From NCBI RefSeq assembly GCF_051020955.1, contig NW_027476215.1:62001-126000 (forward strand): 64,000 nt of DNA, given 5' to 3'. The notes below the pieces were generated by a model. That model was not told where the DNA came from. It worked only from the letters and a program-made list of their open reading frames with translations, and did not search any database. This stretch comes from Megalopta genalis. Taxonomy: Eukaryota; Arthropoda; Insecta; Hymenoptera; Halictidae. This document shows positions 62,389 to 64,000 of the stretch, in pieces (the first letter of the stretch is position 1; each line of letters begins with the position of its first letter). Both the position numbers and the translations under genes were made by a program.

Positions 62389-64000
62389 GCTAAACCATTT
62401 GTTTCGCAAGAATACGAAGATCAGCCTTCTACTTCGCATTGATAAGAAGCAAAATCATGTGTTTCGCATGGATTTGAAGCTAACTCGTTCGTTTCGCTTG
62501 CATTTGAAGCTAAATCATGCACATCACAAGTATTTGAAGCTGAGCCACTTGTTTCGCATGGGTTTGAAGATAAGCCTTCTTCTTCGCATTGATTTGAAGC
62601 TAAATCATGTGTTTCGCTTGGATTTCAAGCTAACTCGTTTGTTTCGCATGCAGTTGAAGATAAATCATGTATATCACAGGTATTTCAAGCTAAACCATTT
62701 GATTCGCATGGATTTCAAAATAAGCCTTCTACTTCGCATTGATTTTAATCTAAATCATCTGCTTCGGATGGATTTAAAGCTATCTCGTTTGTTTCGCATG
62801 CAGTTGAAGATAAATCATGTATATCACAAGTATTTGAAGCTAATCCATTTGTTTCGCGTGGATTCGAAGTTCAGCCTTCTACTTCGCATTGGTTTGAAGT
62901 TAAATCATATGTTTCGCATGGATTTGAAGCTAATCGTTTGTATCGCATGCAGTTGACGCTAAATCATGTATATCAGAAGTATTTGAAGCTAAACCATTTG
63001 ATTCGCATGGATTTGATGCTATGCCATCTACTTCGCTTTTATTTGAAACTGAATCATGTGTTTCTCTTGAATTTGAAGCTAACACGTTCGTTTCACATGC
63101 AGTTGAAGCTAAATCATGTATGTCACAAGTATTTGAAGCTGAACCATTTGTTTCGCACGAATATCAGGCTAAACAATGTGTTTGGAATGAATTTGAAGCT
63201 AAATCATGTGTTTCGCATAGATTTGAAGCTAACTCGTTTGTTACGCATGTAGTTGAAGCTGAATCATGTATATCCCAAGTATTTGAAGCTCAACCATTTG
63301 ATTCGCATGGATTTCAAAATAAGCCTTCTACTTCGCATTGATTTGAAGCGAAATCATGTGTTTCGCTTGGATTTCAAGCTAACTCGTTTGTTTCGCATGC
63401 AATTGAAGCTAAATAATGTATCAAACAAGTATTTGAATCTAAACCATTTGTTTCGCATGGATTCGAAGATCAGCCATCTACCTCGTATTGATTTAAAGCT
63501 AAATCATGTGTTTCGCATGGATTTGAAGCTAACTCGTTTGTATCGCATGCAGTTGAAGCTAAATCATGTATATCACAATTATTTGAAGCTAAACCATTTG
63601 ATTCGCATGGATTTCAAAATAAGCCTTCTACTTCGCATTGATTTTAATCTAAATCATCTGTTTCGCATGGATTTAAAGCTATCTCGTTTGTTTCGCATGC
63701 AGTTGAAGATAAATCATGTATATCACAGGTATTTGAAGCTAAACCATTTGTTTCGCAAGGATTCGAAGATCTGCCTTCTACTTCGCATTGATAAGAAGCT
63801 AACTCATGTGTTTCGCATGGATTTGAAGCCAACTCGTTAGTTTTGCATGCTGTTGAAGCTAAGTCATGTATATCACAAGTATTTGAAGCTAAACCATTTG
63901 TTTCGCAAGGATACGAAGATCAGCCTTCTACTTCGCATTGATAAGAAGCAAAATCATGTGTTTCGCATGGATTTGAAGCTAACTCGTTCGTTTCGCTTGC
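62364..64000 (+). repeat. 2,249-bp direct repeat, copy 2, right-truncated
   Basis: This is the downstream copy of 60,115-61,751, with a TATCAGGC monomer at 63,153 (partner 60,904). It is cut by the window end, so further copies may follow. One late difference is GAAGCTAAGTC near 63,856, where copy 1 has GAAGCTAAATC. Confidence 0.9.

Larger units (their letters stand above)
1..64000 (+). repeat. Satellite array: 30-bp monomers in 150-bp pentamers
   Basis: The window is filled end to end by about 2,130 copies of a 30-bp monomer, all in the same orientation. The best conserved parts are a TCGCAT-like start and the core TTGAAGCTAA; the last ten bases vary most. Five classes alternate in fixed order. 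A usually has GCATGC and GTTGAAG. B starts TCACAA. C usually ends CCTTCTACT. D usually starts TCGCATTGAT. E has CTAACTCG or CTATCTCG. Together they form a 150-bp unit repeated about 425 times. No stretch longer than one monomer lacks the pattern. Arrays of this size and nesting are known from eukaryotic heterochromatin. Whether it is centromeric cannot be told from sequence alone. The array is open at both window ends, so its true length is unknown. Confidence 0.98.
59881..64000 (+). repeat. Right homogenised block
   Basis: From CGCATGCAATTGAAGC near 59,880 the sequence again consists of the sharply defined variants of the left block, including AAATAATGTATC, CCATCTACCTCG, TTTCAAAATAAG and TATCAGGC monomers. 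The segment around 60.7-61.3 kb is most like 42.5-43.1 kb. The diverged island therefore lies inside, not at the edge of, the homogenised satellite. The block runs off the window. Confidence 0.85.

Noticed and set aside
1..64000. CRISPR array
   Set aside because: The 30-bp period resembles a CRISPR repeat length, but there are no unique spacers. Monomers follow each other directly and vary gradually, and no cas-like gene is present.
1..64000. A gene for a repetitive structural protein (silk, mucin or adhesin type)
   Set aside because: No frame stays open across the array, one-base indels shift the frames many times, substitutions fall on all codon positions, and no signal peptide or non-repeat end is present.
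1..64000. CENP-B box
   Set aside because: The monomer contains TTCG and TTGAAG, but not the spaced TTCG...CGGGA arrangement of the box. No close match was seen in any class.
1..64000. Telomeric or subtelomeric simple repeats
   Set aside because: No TTAGGG-, TTTAGGG- or TTAGG-type runs are present.
1..64000. Transposon or retroelement insertion
   Set aside because: No interruption of the monomer pattern, terminal inverted repeats, long terminal repeats, poly-A tail or target-site duplication was found. Even the diverged island keeps the 30-bp period.
1..64000. tRNA, rRNA or other RNA genes
   Set aside because: No cloverleaf, A/B box arrangement or rRNA-like stretch was seen. Short palindromes such as GCATGC and AAGCTT are parts of monomer classes A and E/A.
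1..64000. Bacterial or phage origin
   Set aside because: An uninterrupted 64-kb, 30-bp satellite with nested higher-order structure is not known in bacteria or phages, and no gene-dense sequence or ribosome-binding context appears.
1..64000. Assignment to a species or to the centromere
   Set aside because: The monomer is not one I recognise, and sequence alone cannot tell centromeric from other heterochromatic satellites. I leave both open.

Overview
The whole window is one uninterrupted tandem satellite array. I find no unique sequence, no convincing gene, no RNA gene, no transposon and no boundary with flanking DNA on either side. The building block is a 30-bp monomer, about 2,130 head-to-tail copies, all in one orientation and about 63% A+T judged from the commonest monomer. 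Most copies open with TCGCAT or a one-base relative and share the core TTGAAGCTAA. A 64-kb array of this kind points to a eukaryotic nuclear chromosome, probably heterochromatin (centromeric, pericentromeric, subtelomeric or sex/B-chromosome). The species cannot be named from the sequence.

The array is organised on several scales. Five diverged monomer classes follow each other in fixed order, A-B-C-D-E, giving a 150-bp pentamer close to nucleosome-core length. A usually carries GCATGC, B starts TCACAA, C usually ends in CCTTCTACT, D usually starts TCGCATTGAT, and E ends in a CTAACTCG-like stretch. Pentamers are arranged into larger duplicated segments from 150 bp to about 5.3 kb, at repeat distances of 150, 300, 750, 960, 1,199, 1,349, 2,249, 2,549, 2,697, 4,917, 4,946, 5,516, 5,547, 6,746, 6,866, 12,593, 15,743 and 40,024 bp. 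After allowing for single-base indels and six 7-monomer units, these distances are whole numbers of pentamers. This implies that exchange between copies stayed in pentamer register.

Layout: 1-51,590 is a homogenised mosaic of recent segmental duplications. Its clearest part is 21,055-33,876, where a 5.3-kb segment is repeated almost without change and carries a nested 1,199-bp tandem duplication. 51,591-59,880 is an island of much more diverged monomers with local register breaks and partial monomers, which looks like an older layer. 59,881-64,000 returns to homogenised sequence, with a 2,249-bp repeat that runs off the right edge.

The canonical pentamer has no stop codon in two of its six frames, one on each strand. 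Long open frames (up to 654 codons, 42,188-44,152) therefore arise by repetition. They show no sign of protein-level selection and I treat them as non-coding. The tempting alternatives (CRISPR array, repetitive structural-protein gene, CENP-B-box satellite) are recorded and rejected below.
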